A DNA stretch of 64,000 nucleotides, taken from contig NZ_JAFZKX010000110.1 of NCBI RefSeq assembly GCF_017551775.1, positions 48,992 to 112,991 on the forward strand, in the 5' to 3' direction. The notes under the pieces are model-generated. The model was not told the origin of the DNA, did no database searches, and was given only the letters and a program-made list of their open reading frames with translations. Shown here piece after piece: positions 51,722 through 59,281 of this stretch. Within the stretch, counting starts at the first letter, position 1. Every line of letters starts with the position of its first letter. Both the position numbers and the translations under genes were made by a program. The DNA comes from Fibrobacter sp. (GTDB taxonomy: Bacteria; Fibrobacterota; Fibrobacteria; Fibrobacterales; Fibrobacteraceae).

Positions 51722-54457
51722 ATGAAGAAATTTAGTGTGTGGATTGTGGCCGTTTTGGCGGTGTTGTCGTTCGGTCGAGTGGGCCCGGTGAGCCAGTATG
51801 GCCAGTTGCAGGCAGGCAAGAATTCTAGCGGCAAGGGGCAGATTTACGGTGCGTGCAAGGGCGTCACTAGCGGCAACGAGGTGGCCGTGCAGGGCATGAG
51901 CCTTTTCTGGAGCATTTCCAGCGATGTGGGTGCTCCCTTCTGGACTGCCGAACATATAAACAAGTTGGTCAACGAACAGAATATCCAGTTGATTCGCGCT
52001 CCCATGGGTGTTGATGAAGACTGGTATGCTGGCAACTACTTTACGAATACCGGCTATTACCAGGGCTTGATGAATACCGTGGTACAGGCCGCCATCGATA
52101 ACGACATCTACGTGATCATCGACTACCATAGCCACCATGCCGCCGACGACGCGAATAAGGCGAAGACGTTCTTCGATACTATGGCCAAGAGGTGGGGCAA
52201 GTACGATAATGTCATCTTTGAAATTTTCAACGAACCGTTGCAAGAGCAGTCTTGGGGTTCTATCAAGACCTACGCCGATGAAGTGGTGAAGACGATTCGC
52301 CAGTATTCGGACAACCTGATTGTCGTGGGCAACCGCAGCTGGGACCAGTACCCGAACGAAGCGGCGAGCAGTCCTGTCGCAGATTCCAAGAACAACATCG
52401 CCTACACGTTCCACTACTATGCAGGCTCGCATTACACCGATAGGGAAGGTTCCAATGCGGTTTCGGCGATGAACAGCGGCCTTTCTGTGTTCGTGACCGA
52501 ATGGGGTACCGTCGATGCTTCGGGCAATGGCGGCTACAGTGCGGGTAATAGCAAGACCTGGCTCGACTGGATGAATAAGCACAAGCTTTCCGGTGCGAAC
52601 TGGTCTGTGTCCAACAAGCCGGAATCTGCCTCTTATTATACCGGCGACATGGACAATCTGTCTTATTCTACGAGCGGCCAGTGGGTGAATGCCAATGTGT
52701 TCGCCTCGCTCCCAAAGTCCTACACGGCATGTGATGGCGCTCCGGCTTCCAGCAGTTCTATCGCAAGTTCTTCCAGTTCGCTCCCGGCGGGCTACACCGA
52801 CTACATCGACGACCTGGAAGACGGTGACGGCTTTGCGTTCACGGGTGGCGAATGGTACGCCTACACCGATGCGGGCGACAAGGGCGCCTCGACGATTTCT
52901 AATGGCCCCGGCAGGAACAACGGTTACAACGTGGTCTTGTCGGGTTCCACGGCGGGCAATTCGACCAAGTATGTGGCGGGCGTGACCGGCGTAAAGCTTG
53001 CACAGGGCGAAAACCCGTACGATCCTTACGTGGCGCTCGGCGTGGCCCTGAACAAGACGCAGACCGCCTATGACCTTTCTGCCTGTAACGAAATCAGCTA
53101 CAAGTACAAGGGTGCCGCGCATAACTTCAAGGCCGAAGATACTGCCGTGACGGATTACGGCTACCACATGATTACGAAGCCCGCTTCGAATTCGTGGACC
53201 ACGGTGACGGTTCCCTGGGATATGCTGTCGCAGGAATCCTGGGCAAAGCCCGTGACGCTTTCCAAGAAGCGCGTTGCCAAGTTTACTTGGGAAATCAAGG
53301 GAACGCAGCCGAGCATGAACTACCTGTATGTCGACGACGTGCGCTGTTCCGGAATGGCGTTCAAGCCCGTTCCGTCTCCGGCGTCGAGCAGTTCTTCCGT
53401 GAAGAGCAGTTCGAGCGTCGCTTCTTCCAGCAGCGTGAGGTCTTCCTCCAGTAGCATTCCTTCGTCTTCGAGCTTGTCTTCGAGTTCCGTGATGTCCTCG
53501 AGCTCTATTAGGTCTTCCTCCAGCGTCCAGCCGCCGAGTTCTTCCAGCGAAGAATCAAGCAGTAGCGTAGTTCCGGTATCCAGCAGCAGCGAGGAGTCTT
53601 CTTCGAGTGAAGAAAGCTCTAGCAGTGAATTCATAATCGTAGAATCCTCGTCGAGCAAGGATGTTCCGCCCTCGAGTAGCAGCGAAGCGCCTTCGTCTAG
53701 TTCCGTGGTGCCGAGCAGTTCTTCCGAGAAGAGCAGTTCGAGCATCGCGTCCTCTAGCTCCGAGCAGTCTTCTTCTAGCGTGGAATCGAGCAGCAGCATT
53801 GTTCCGTCCTCAAGCAGCGTGATTCCGTCTTCCAGCAGCAACATGCAGGTCGTTGTTACGGGCAGCCTGGAACAGACTGTCGAGCGTGGCGCCGCATTCG
53901 AAACTATTACCTTCAGCAATGTGCAGTCGTTCGAACGCAATACCTGGAATCTCTGGTTCATGGAATTCAAGAGGACCGGAGACGTGGTTACGGCCGAAGG
54001 TTCCGTGCATGCGGGCTTTACGCCGGGTACGGCTGTGGAAACGGTGACTGTCAATGGGCAGAAGTTCAATATATCGTTTGACGTGGTGTTGCCTGCAAGC
54101 AGTTCTTCGTCCTCCAGCGAAACGCCGGCCTCTTCTTCGAGCGAAGCTTCGTCCTCCAGCGTCGAGCCCGAGTCCTCTTCGAGCGAAATGCAGCCGGAAT
54201 CTTCTTCTAGCGAAGGCCCCCTGTTCGTAACGTCGCGTTCCATGTCCGCCCTCTCGCTGAATGTTGCTGGCCGTACGCTCCATGTGACGGGCGCCCCCGA
54301 CATGTCTGTCGAGGTATTCGATATGCAGGGTACGCCGGTCGCATCCTTCGGTCATGTGTCGGGCTCCGTGAGCCTTGACGCCCTCTGCCAGGGAAGTTAT
54401 GTCGTGCGTCTCCGCTCGGGATCGCTCAGCATGATTCGCCGTATTCTAGTGAAGTAA
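51722..54457 (+). CDS. GH5 endoglucanase with CBM11-like domain, Ser linkers and C-terminal sorting-like domain
   Basis: 911 residues from ATG 51722 (TGAGGA, 5-nt spacer). Signal peptide, then the GH5 barrel ~45-335: FEIFNEP with acid/base Glu 171 and VFVTEWG with nucleophile Glu 260. Residues ~355-550 look like a CBM11 (TDYIDDLEDGDGFAFTGGEWYAYTDAG.. VDDVRCSG). A Ser-rich linker of ~150 residues follows, then a ~75-residue beta domain (VVVTGSLEQTVERGAAFETITFSN), a second Ser linker, and a sorting-like domain (VEVFDMQGTPVASF.. YVVRLRSGS.. RRILVK). Cleaves cellulose or mixed glucans outside the cell. Confidence 0.93.
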   Translation: MKKFSVWIVAVLAVLSFGRVGPVSQYGQLQAGKNSSGKGQIYGACKGVTSGNEVAVQGMSLFWSISSDVGAPFWTAEHINKLVNEQNIQLIRAPMGVDEDWYAGNYFTNTGYYQGLMNTVVQAAIDNDIYVIIDYHSHHAADDANKAKTFFDTMAKRWGKYDNVIFEIFNEPLQEQSWGSIKTYADEVVKTIRQYSDNLIVVGNRSWDQYPNEAASSPVADSKNNIAYTFHYYAGSHYTDREGSNAVSAMNSGLSVFVTEWGTVDASGNGGYSAGNSKTWLDWMNKHKLSGANWSVSNKPESASYYTGDMDNLSYSTSGQWVNANVFASLPKSYTACDGAPASSSSIASSSSSLPAGYTDYIDDLEDGDGFAFTGGEWYAYTDAGDKGASTISNGPGRNNGYNVVLSGSTAGNSTKYVAGVTGVKLAQGENPYDPYVALGVALNKTQTAYDLSACNEISYKYKGAAHNFKAEDTAVTDYGYHMITKPASNSWTTVTVPWDMLSQESWAKPVTLSKKRVAKFTWEIKGTQPSMNYLYVDDVRCSGMAFKPVPSPASSSSSVKSSSSVASSSSVRSSSSSIPSSSSLSSSSVMSSSSIRSSSSVQPPSSSSEESSSSVVPVSSSSEESSSSEESSSSEFIIVESSSSKDVPPSSSSEAPSSSSVVPSSSSEKSSSSIASSSSEQSSSSVESSSSIVPSSSSVIPSSSSNMQVVVTGSLEQTVERGAAFETITFSNVQSFERNTWNLWFMEFKRTGDVVTAEGSVHAGFTPGTAVETVTVNGQKFNISFDVVLPASSSSSSSETPASSSSEASSSSVEPESSSSEMQPESSSSEGPLFVTSRSMSALSLNVAGRTLHVTGAPDMSVEVFDMQGTPVASFGHVSGSVSLDALCQGSYVVRLRSGSLSMIRRILVK

Positions 54458-54480
54458 TCAAGAATTTCTCCTCCTAAGGT

Positions 54481-54514
54481 CCCCGTCATGCATTATGTAT
54501 GGCGGGGATTTTAT
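54481..54514 (+). terminator. Terminator after the GH5 gene
   Basis: CCCCGTCATGC pairs with GTATGGCGGGG (wobbles), 5-nt loop, then ATTTTATTT. Confidence 0.7.
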
Positions 54515-54604
54515 TTGCGCTTGTTACTTGCGTTCGTGCTTATAAAATGCGTAAATTTGCATATTTGCATAAATATGGTATAAATTTTTTCTATATTTTG
54601 CCGC

Positions 54605-55327
54605 ATGACTTTTTCAAATGGTGTAAAAGGTGGTCTTCCTATCGGGCTCGGGTACTTCGCGGTCTCGTTCTCGTTCGGGATTGCGGGCTCGAAGTTTTTG
54701 AGCTGGCCGCTGGTTACGTTTATTTCGATGACGAATCTCACCTCGGCGGGGCAGTTCGCGGGGCTCCAGATTATGGCGGATGCCGCGGGTACCTTTATCG
54801 AGATGGCGATTGCGACTTTCTTTATCAACCTGCGTTACAGCCTGATGGCGATTTCCCTGTCGCAGAAGGTGGCTCCCAGCTTTGGCACGGGTAAGCGCCT
54901 GCTGCTCGCTACGGGCATCACCGACGAAATCTATGCGCTTGCGGTTAGCCAGACCGAGCCCGTGACGGCGCGGTACTTTGCGGGCCTCATGGTGCTCCCT
55001 TACATCGGCTGGTCTTCGGGTACGCTCTGCGGTGCCATCTGTGGCGAAATCCTCCCCGCGGTGGTGACGAATGCCCTGGGCGTTGCGCTGTACGGCATGT
55101 TCATCGCGATTGTCGTCCCGCAGATGAAGGCGCATCGTCCCACGCTCATCGCCGTGCTGATTGCAATCGCATGCAGTTTCGCGTTCAAGTTCGTTCCTGC
55201 GCTGAGCGGCGTTACCGTCGGCTTCGCAATTATCATCTGCGCTTTGGTCGCCTCCCTCATCGGGGCGGCGCTGTTCCCGGTTAAAGATGACGAGGAAGAT
55301 GCCGAACAAGAAAAGGAGGGCGCATGA
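54605..55327 (+). CDS. azlC: AzlC-family branched-chain amino acid exporter subunit
   Basis: 240 residues with five to seven membrane helices. GLPIGLGYFAVSFSFGIAG at the start, FISMTNLTSAGQFAGL and FFINLRYSLMAISLSQK are AzlC signatures. With AzlD it exports branched-chain amino acids or analogues. No SD; TATATT ends 7 nt before the ATG. The gene ends overlapping azlD by 4 nt (ATGA). Confidence 0.9.
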   Translation: MTFSNGVKGGLPIGLGYFAVSFSFGIAGSKFLSWPLVTFISMTNLTSAGQFAGLQIMADAAGTFIEMAIATFFINLRYSLMAISLSQKVAPSFGTGKRLLLATGITDEIYALAVSQTEPVTARYFAGLMVLPYIGWSSGTLCGAICGEILPAVVTNALGVALYGMFIAIVVPQMKAHRPTLIAVLIAIACSFAFKFVPALSGVTVGFAIIICALVASLIGAALFPVKDDEEDAEQEKEGA

Positions 55328-55641
55328 ACCTGAAAGACTATTGCCTCTTCTTGCTCGTGATGGCGGGTGTCACCTACCTGCTGCGCGCGGTCCCCTTCGT
55401 TCTTTTGAAGGGCAAAATCAAGAGCCGCTTTTGGCGCTCGTTCCTCGCGTACGTGCCCTACACGGTCCTTGCCGCGATGACGGTGCCGGCCATCCTCTAT
55501 TCGACAAACAGCGTGCTTTCGGGTGCTTGTGCGCTCGTGGCCGCGGTCATCGCGTCTTTGCTTGGGCGCGGGCTCGTGGGGGTTGCCGTGGTTGCCTGCG
55601 TTACGGTGCTCGGTGTTGACGGCATCATGCTGTTGCTATAA
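55324..55641 (+). CDS. azlD: AzlD-family branched-chain amino acid exporter subunit
   Basis: 105 residues, three membrane helices. The TYLLRAVPFVLLKGKIKSRFWRSFLAYVPYTVLAAMTVPAIL pattern is standard AzlD. SD AAGGAGG within azlC and an ATGA overlap show translational coupling with azlC. Confidence 0.9.
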   Translation: MNLKDYCLFLLVMAGVTYLLRAVPFVLLKGKIKSRFWRSFLAYVPYTVLAAMTVPAILYSTNSVLSGACALVAAVIASLLGRGLVGVAVVACVTVLGVDGIMLLL

Positions 55642-55668
55642 ACAAAAAACGTTTCGCTATAAACGAAG

Positions 55669-55694
55669 AAAGGCGCTCCGTCAGGAACGCCTTT
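55669..55694 (-). terminator. Terminator of the tRNA-Arg gene
   Basis: On the minus strand AAAGGCGTTCC-TGAC-GGAGCGCCTTT (one wobble), followed by CTTCGTTT. It begins 4 nt after the tRNA 3' end. It may also end azlCD transcripts from the other side. Confidence 0.7.
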
Positions 55695-55698
55695 CGAG

Positions 55699-55770
55699 TA
55701 CCCATGTCCGGAATCGAACCGGAATAACCTCCTTCGGAGGGAGGGACACTATCCATTGTGATACACGGGC
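55699..55770 (-). tRNA. tRNA-Arg (CCG)
   Basis: Full cloverleaf on the minus strand: acceptor GCCCGTG with CATGGGT (two G-U pairs), D arm with AATGGATA loop, anticodon stem CCTCC/GGAGG with loop CTCCGAA giving anticodon CCG, T arm TCCGG-TTCGATT-CCGGA, discriminator A. The 3' CCA is not encoded. The D stem has only three canonical pairs. Confidence 0.9.
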
Positions 55771-55852
55771 CCGGCCAATGCAATTCCGCGTTGTGCGGAA
55801 TCCATCCGGTTTTGGTTTGCGAAATATAGTAATTTTAGTTATTAGTTGCTGG

Positions 55853-55925
55853 GCACCTGCGGTGCAGTTATTCGTTAATAGTTACTAGTTATTAGTTTAA
55901 ATAGTCGTGGCTACGCCGCCAAACT
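55853..55925. repeat. Dispersed repeat element, copy 2 (inverted), with four heptanucleotide units
   Basis: Read on the minus strand it repeats copy 1: GTTTGGCGGCGTAGCC, then GACTATTTAAACTA, four AACTAGT-like heptamers and the GCACC-GCA-GGTGC hairpin. It is about three heptamers (21 nt) shorter than copy 1. It lies between tRNA-Arg and the 3' end of rimO. Confidence 0.75.
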
Positions 55926-55949
55926 ATAAACTAGCGGCCCTGGGATTTA

Positions 55950-57266
55950 TTAATTATCAAGAAGTGATACGATGAGTTCGTGCGGTTCGGCGTCCACCAC
56001 CAGCGCATCGCGGAATTCGCCCACGTCGGCGTCGCCTTCGAGCACCTTCACGATGTCGTCGTTTTCCATCGAGTTGCCTTCGGTACGTCCGTAGAAGTGG
56101 TATTCGCTTTCTTCGGCGACCTGGTCGATGATGACACGGACCTTTTTCCCTATCATCGCTTCGGCGCGTTCGGCGTCGAGTTCTTCCTGGAAGTCCGTTA
56201 CCGCGTCGAGCCTTGCGCGCGCATCGCTTTCGTCGACCGGCGGCAGGTCCATCTCCATCACGGGAGTGCCTTCTTCGGGGCTGAATACGAATCCGCCCAG
56301 GTGGTCGAACTGGATGTCCTGCAACAGCTCCATCAGTTCTTCAAAATCTTCGTGCGTCTCGCCGGGGAACCCGACCAGGACGGTTGTACGCAAGGTAACG
56401 CCCGGGATGCGTTCGCGGATCTTGTGCAGAATGTCCACGAGTTCCTTTTTGCGGTAGTTCCGCTTCATGTTCTTGAGCACGTTGTCGCTTGCGTGCTGGA
56501 TAGGCATGTCCACGTACTTCACGAGGCGCGGTTCGTTTGCCATTAGGTCTAAAAGTTCATCGTCCACGAACATCGGGTACCAGTACAGCGTGCGTATCCA
56601 CGGGATGTTCGTGTTGTCGAGAATCGCCTTCAGAAGCTGGGCGAGCGTGCCGCCCTTCTTGCCCTTTTCGCGCCCGAAGTAGGTCGTGTCCTGCGCGATG
56701 AGGGTGATTTCTTTTACGCCCTGCGCCTCGAGGCTCTTCGCCTCTTCGACGATATCGTCGATACTGCGCGATACCTGCTTGCCACGGATTAGGGGAATCG
56801 CGCAGTAGGCGCAGCGGCGGTTGCAGCCTTCCGCAATCTTCAGGTAGGCGTGGTGCTTGAAGCCGCCGAGGTTCATGCGCGGGAGGTTTTCCGCGTCGCA
56901 GCTTTGCGGGGCGACGATTCCCATCTTCTTCAAAAGTTCGCCCGGCTTGTACGTGCCTACCCAGTAATCCACTTCGGGCAGTTCCTTGATGAGTTCCTCG
57001 CCGTAACGGCCCGAAAGGCAGCCCGAGACAATCAGTTTCTGTTTTGCCTTCTTGCCTTTAATTTGTGCGAGAATCGCGTTGATGGATTCTTCCTTCGCGG
57101 CCTCGATGAACCCGCAGGTGTTCACCAGGATGTAGTCCGCCTTGGTTGCCGAGTCGCAGGTGACAAAGCCTGCGTGCAGCATTTCGCCGACGAGGTTCTC
57201 CGCGTCGACCTGGTTCTTGGCGCATCCTAAATGGACGACGAATACTTTGGGTTTCTTGGTAGGCAT
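55950..57266 (-). CDS. rimO: Ribosomal protein S12 methylthiotransferase RimO
   Basis: 438 residues from ATG 57266, the usual length. N-terminal UPF0004 domain with HLGCAKNQVDAE (first cluster Cys), VNTCGFI and VSGCLSGRYG. Radical SAM motif CNRRCAYCAIP. C-terminal TRAM-like domain. It adds a methylthio group to an Asp of S12. RimO rather than MiaB because of GCAKNQVD and RRCAYCAIP.. RGKQVSR. No SD; TAAATT ends 7 nt before the ATG, with TTGTTG 17 nt further upstream. Confidence 0.93.
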   Translation of the reverse strand: MPTKKPKVFVVHLGCAKNQVDAENLVGEMLHAGFVTCDSATKADYILVNTCGFIEAAKEESINAILAQIKGKKAKQKLIVSGCLSGRYGEELIKELPEVDYWVGTYKPGELLKKMGIVAPQSCDAENLPRMNLGGFKHHAYLKIAEGCNRRCAYCAIPLIRGKQVSRSIDDIVEEAKSLEAQGVKEITLIAQDTTYFGREKGKKGGTLAQLLKAILDNTNIPWIRTLYWYPMFVDDELLDLMANEPRLVKYVDMPIQHASDNVLKNMKRNYRKKELVDILHKIRERIPGVTLRTTVLVGFPGETHEDFEELMELLQDIQFDHLGGFVFSPEEGTPVMEMDLPPVDESDARARLDAVTDFQEELDAERAEAMIGKKVRVIIDQVAEESEYHFYGRTEGNSMENDDIVKVLEGDADVGEFRDALVVDAEPHELIVSLLDN

Positions 57267-57300
57267 GGTGTCAAATTTAGAAAAAACGTCATTGAACAAC

Positions 57301-57330
57301 AAAAAAAGAGCCCTGCGGGGCTCTTTTTTG
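57301..57330 (-). terminator. Terminator of the SPOR lipoprotein gene
   Basis: AGAGCCC-TGCG-GGGCTCT stem flanked by A7 and T6; on the minus strand it follows the SPOR gene by 17 nt. It lies upstream of the rimO promoter elements. Confidence 0.8.
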
Positions 57331-57347
57331 TTTTGAAAGGTTTTTCC

Positions 57348-58136
57348 TTATTCCCAGTCGTCCACGAAGTCTGCGGGCGGAGCAGGGGGAGCGGCGGGTT
57401 CCTGTGCCGGAGCGGGAGCAGGTTCCGGTTCCGGAGCAGGTGCAGGCGCCGGTTCAGGTTCCGGTGCGGGAGCCGGAGCAGGCGCGGGTGCCGGTTCAGG
57501 TTCGGCCACGGGTTCTGGCTCGGGTTCCGGTGTGGACTGGTTGTCCTGCGGAGGAGCGTAGTAAGAACTGGATTCTTCTTCGTAATCGCCGGCGGGGTTG
57601 CCGACATCGTCGTTCTTGCTGTTGTCTACCCACCACTGGAAGTTCAGTGCGGAAAGGACCTGCTTGCCGTATTCCTGTGCGGCGGCGTATGTCGGGAAGA
57701 ATCCCACGCGTACGCGGTAGTATGTACCTTCGAGCTCGCCCGGGTTTTCGACTTCGGCCAAGTAGGCCTTGATGTTTTGTTCTGCGAGTTTCTTGATAAT
57801 GGCGTTGGCGCCCTTTTTCGAAGGCTGGATGCTCACCTGGATCACAAATGCGCCTTCGCTCTGCTGCTGGACGCTGCCAGTCGTCGCTACGGGGGCGCTT
57901 TCAGTTTTGGCGGGCTCGACCGCCTGTTCTTCTTGCGGTGCGCTCTGGGAAAGGGACTGGATGGGCACCAGTTCGGGTTCTTCGGCTGCAGGCGCCGGCT
58001 GTTCCACCTTCTTTTCTACGGGAGCGGGCGTGCTTTTTTGCATTTCGGGAACGATTTTTTCTTCTTCACCGCAGCTGCAGAGGAGCGCTCCTGCAATAGA
58101 AGCGGCGCATAAGGTGAGCGACCATGTCTTTTTCAT
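57348..58136 (-). CDS. SPOR-domain lipoprotein with Pro/Glu/Ala-rich tail
   Basis: 262 residues. Lipobox GALLCSC22. Residues ~95-170 form a SPOR domain (AFVIQVSIQPSKKGANAIIKKLAEQNIKAYLAEV.. YYRVRVGFFPTYAAAQEYGKQVLS), which binds denuded glycan at division sites. Residues ~195-255 are a disordered tail of PEPEPEP/APAPAP units. Placing a long disordered tail after the SPOR domain is less common than before it. Likely a cell-envelope protein at the septum. Confidence 0.85.
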   Translation of the reverse strand: MKKTWSLTLCAASIAGALLCSCGEEEKIVPEMQKSTPAPVEKKVEQPAPAAEEPELVPIQSLSQSAPQEEQAVEPAKTESAPVATTGSVQQQSEGAFVIQVSIQPSKKGANAIIKKLAEQNIKAYLAEVENPGELEGTYYRVRVGFFPTYAAAQEYGKQVLSALNFQWWVDNSKNDDVGNPAGDYEEESSSYYAPPQDNQSTPEPEPEPVAEPEPAPAPAPAPAPEPEPAPAPAPEPEPAPAPAQEPAAPPAPPADFVDDWE

Positions 58137-58276
58137 TCAAATCTCCGGAAAATGAACCTATGAGCCGAAAAAAGGCTTTTTCATGTAAAAATATATATAA
58201 GTCTTTGAAGATAAGCAAGTTATAAGGAAAAAAATGTCGCAAAAACGGCCGAATTTTGCCCCTTTTTGTAGTGCCC

Positions 58277-58305
58277 TTGACGAAAACTATTCAAATAAAT
58301 ATATT
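58277..58305 (+). promoter_or_regulatory. Sigma-70-type promoter TTGACG-N17-TATATT for rpsU
   Basis: TTGACG at 58277-58282 and TATATT at 58300-58305 with an exact 17-nt spacer, 45 nt before the rpsU start. Confidence 0.75.
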
Positions 58306-58349
58306 TGGCTATCCAAAAAACGAATTTCTAATTTAACCAAAGGATTATC

Positions 58350-58559
58350 GTGATCGGCGTTATTGTTAAGTCCAACGAACCTTTCGAACGCGCTCTCAAG
58401 CGTTTTACCAAGTCCTGCGAAAAGAACGGCATCATTTCCGATGTCAAGAAGCGTCAGCGCTTCGAAAAGCCTTCCGAAGAAAAGAAGCGCATCGAAACCG
58501 CTGCTCGTCGCAAGCGTCTTAAGGAAATCGCTGACCAGAACCGCAAGCGCCTCTACTAA
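58350..58559 (+). CDS. rpsU: Small ribosomal subunit protein bS21
   Basis: 69 residues, GTG start with AAAGGA SD. IGVIVKSNEPFERALKRFTKSCEKNGIISDVKKRQRFEKPSEEKKR is a typical bS21 sequence with a basic C-terminal helix (ARRKRLKEIADQNRKRLY). Part of the 30S platform near the anti-SD. Standard length. Confidence 0.95.
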   Translation: MIGVIVKSNEPFERALKRFTKSCEKNGIISDVKKRQRFEKPSEEKKRIETAARRKRLKEIADQNRKRLY

Positions 58560-58708
58560 TACCGCCCCCGCTCAGCCGGGAAGTATTGGTCGTCGCTCGT
58601 TTACGTAAAAGCGTCAACTGAATCCGTGAGTCGTCGGTCTATGACCGGTGGCTCATTGCGTGTTTCTAGAGATTATCAACCGCGGAATGTTCCGCAAAGG
58701 GTAAAAAC

Positions 58709-59179
58709 ATGAGCAGTGCACTCCTTACAAAGATTCTCGATGATATCAAGACCGCCATGAAGGCTCACGATGCTGAAACGCTCGGCACCCTCCGCACCCT
58801 CCATTCCGACATCAAGAACGAAGCCATGAAGCAGGGGGCTACCCCCGCGCAGATTACCGAGAGCATCACCGACGAAATGTGCGTCGACGTTCTCGCCCGC
58901 AGCGTGAAGCAGAAGCAGGAAGCCATCGAGATCCTCAAGAAGGGCGGCTTCATGGACAAGGTTCCGGCCGAAGAGGCCTGCATCGCGCTCTACCGCAAGT
59001 ACATGCCTGCCGAAATGACCGAGGACGAGGTCAAGGCCCTCATCGCCGAAATCAAGGCTGCGACCGGTGCCGCGAGCCCCAAGGACATGGGCAAGATCAT
59101 GAAGGAACTCTCCCCGAAGGTCAAGGGCCGTTTCGACGCCAAGCGCGCGAGCGCCTTGGTTCAGGAAGCTCTTAAGTGA
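58709..59179 (+). CDS. yqeY: GatB/YqeY domain protein
   Basis: 156 residues. The whole protein is the YqeY/GatB C-terminal-like domain: LLTKILDDIKTAMKAHDAETLGTLRTLHSDIKNEAM, then KKGGFMDKVPAEEACIALYRKYMPAEMTEDEV, and KDMGKIMKELSPKVKGRFDAKRASALVQEAL. Thought to bind tRNA, by likeness to GatB. Often beside rpsU, as here; the 149-nt gap between them has no evident feature. Confidence 0.9.
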   Translation: MSSALLTKILDDIKTAMKAHDAETLGTLRTLHSDIKNEAMKQGATPAQITESITDEMCVDVLARSVKQKQEAIEILKKGGFMDKVPAEEACIALYRKYMPAEMTEDEVKALIAEIKAATGAASPKDMGKIMKELSPKVKGRFDAKRASALVQEALK

Positions 59180-59234
59180 CCGCTCGGCTCTATCGCAGGT
59201 AAAGAACCTACGCATTCGCCTCGCTCTCGCCACC

Positions 59235-59259
59235 GCCTCAGCTTAATGCCTGAGGCTTT
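59235..59259 (+). terminator. Weak terminator after yqeY
   Basis: GCCTCAG-CTTAATGC-CTGAGGC, followed by only TTTG; a modest signal. Confidence 0.4.
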
Positions 59260-59281
59260 GTGGCTCACGGAATAAGCAGAA

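Noticed and set aside
58560..58708. Possible structured RNA between rpsU and yqeY
   Set aside because: Some short complementary stretches exist, but no fold matching a known RNA and no promoter or terminator were found.
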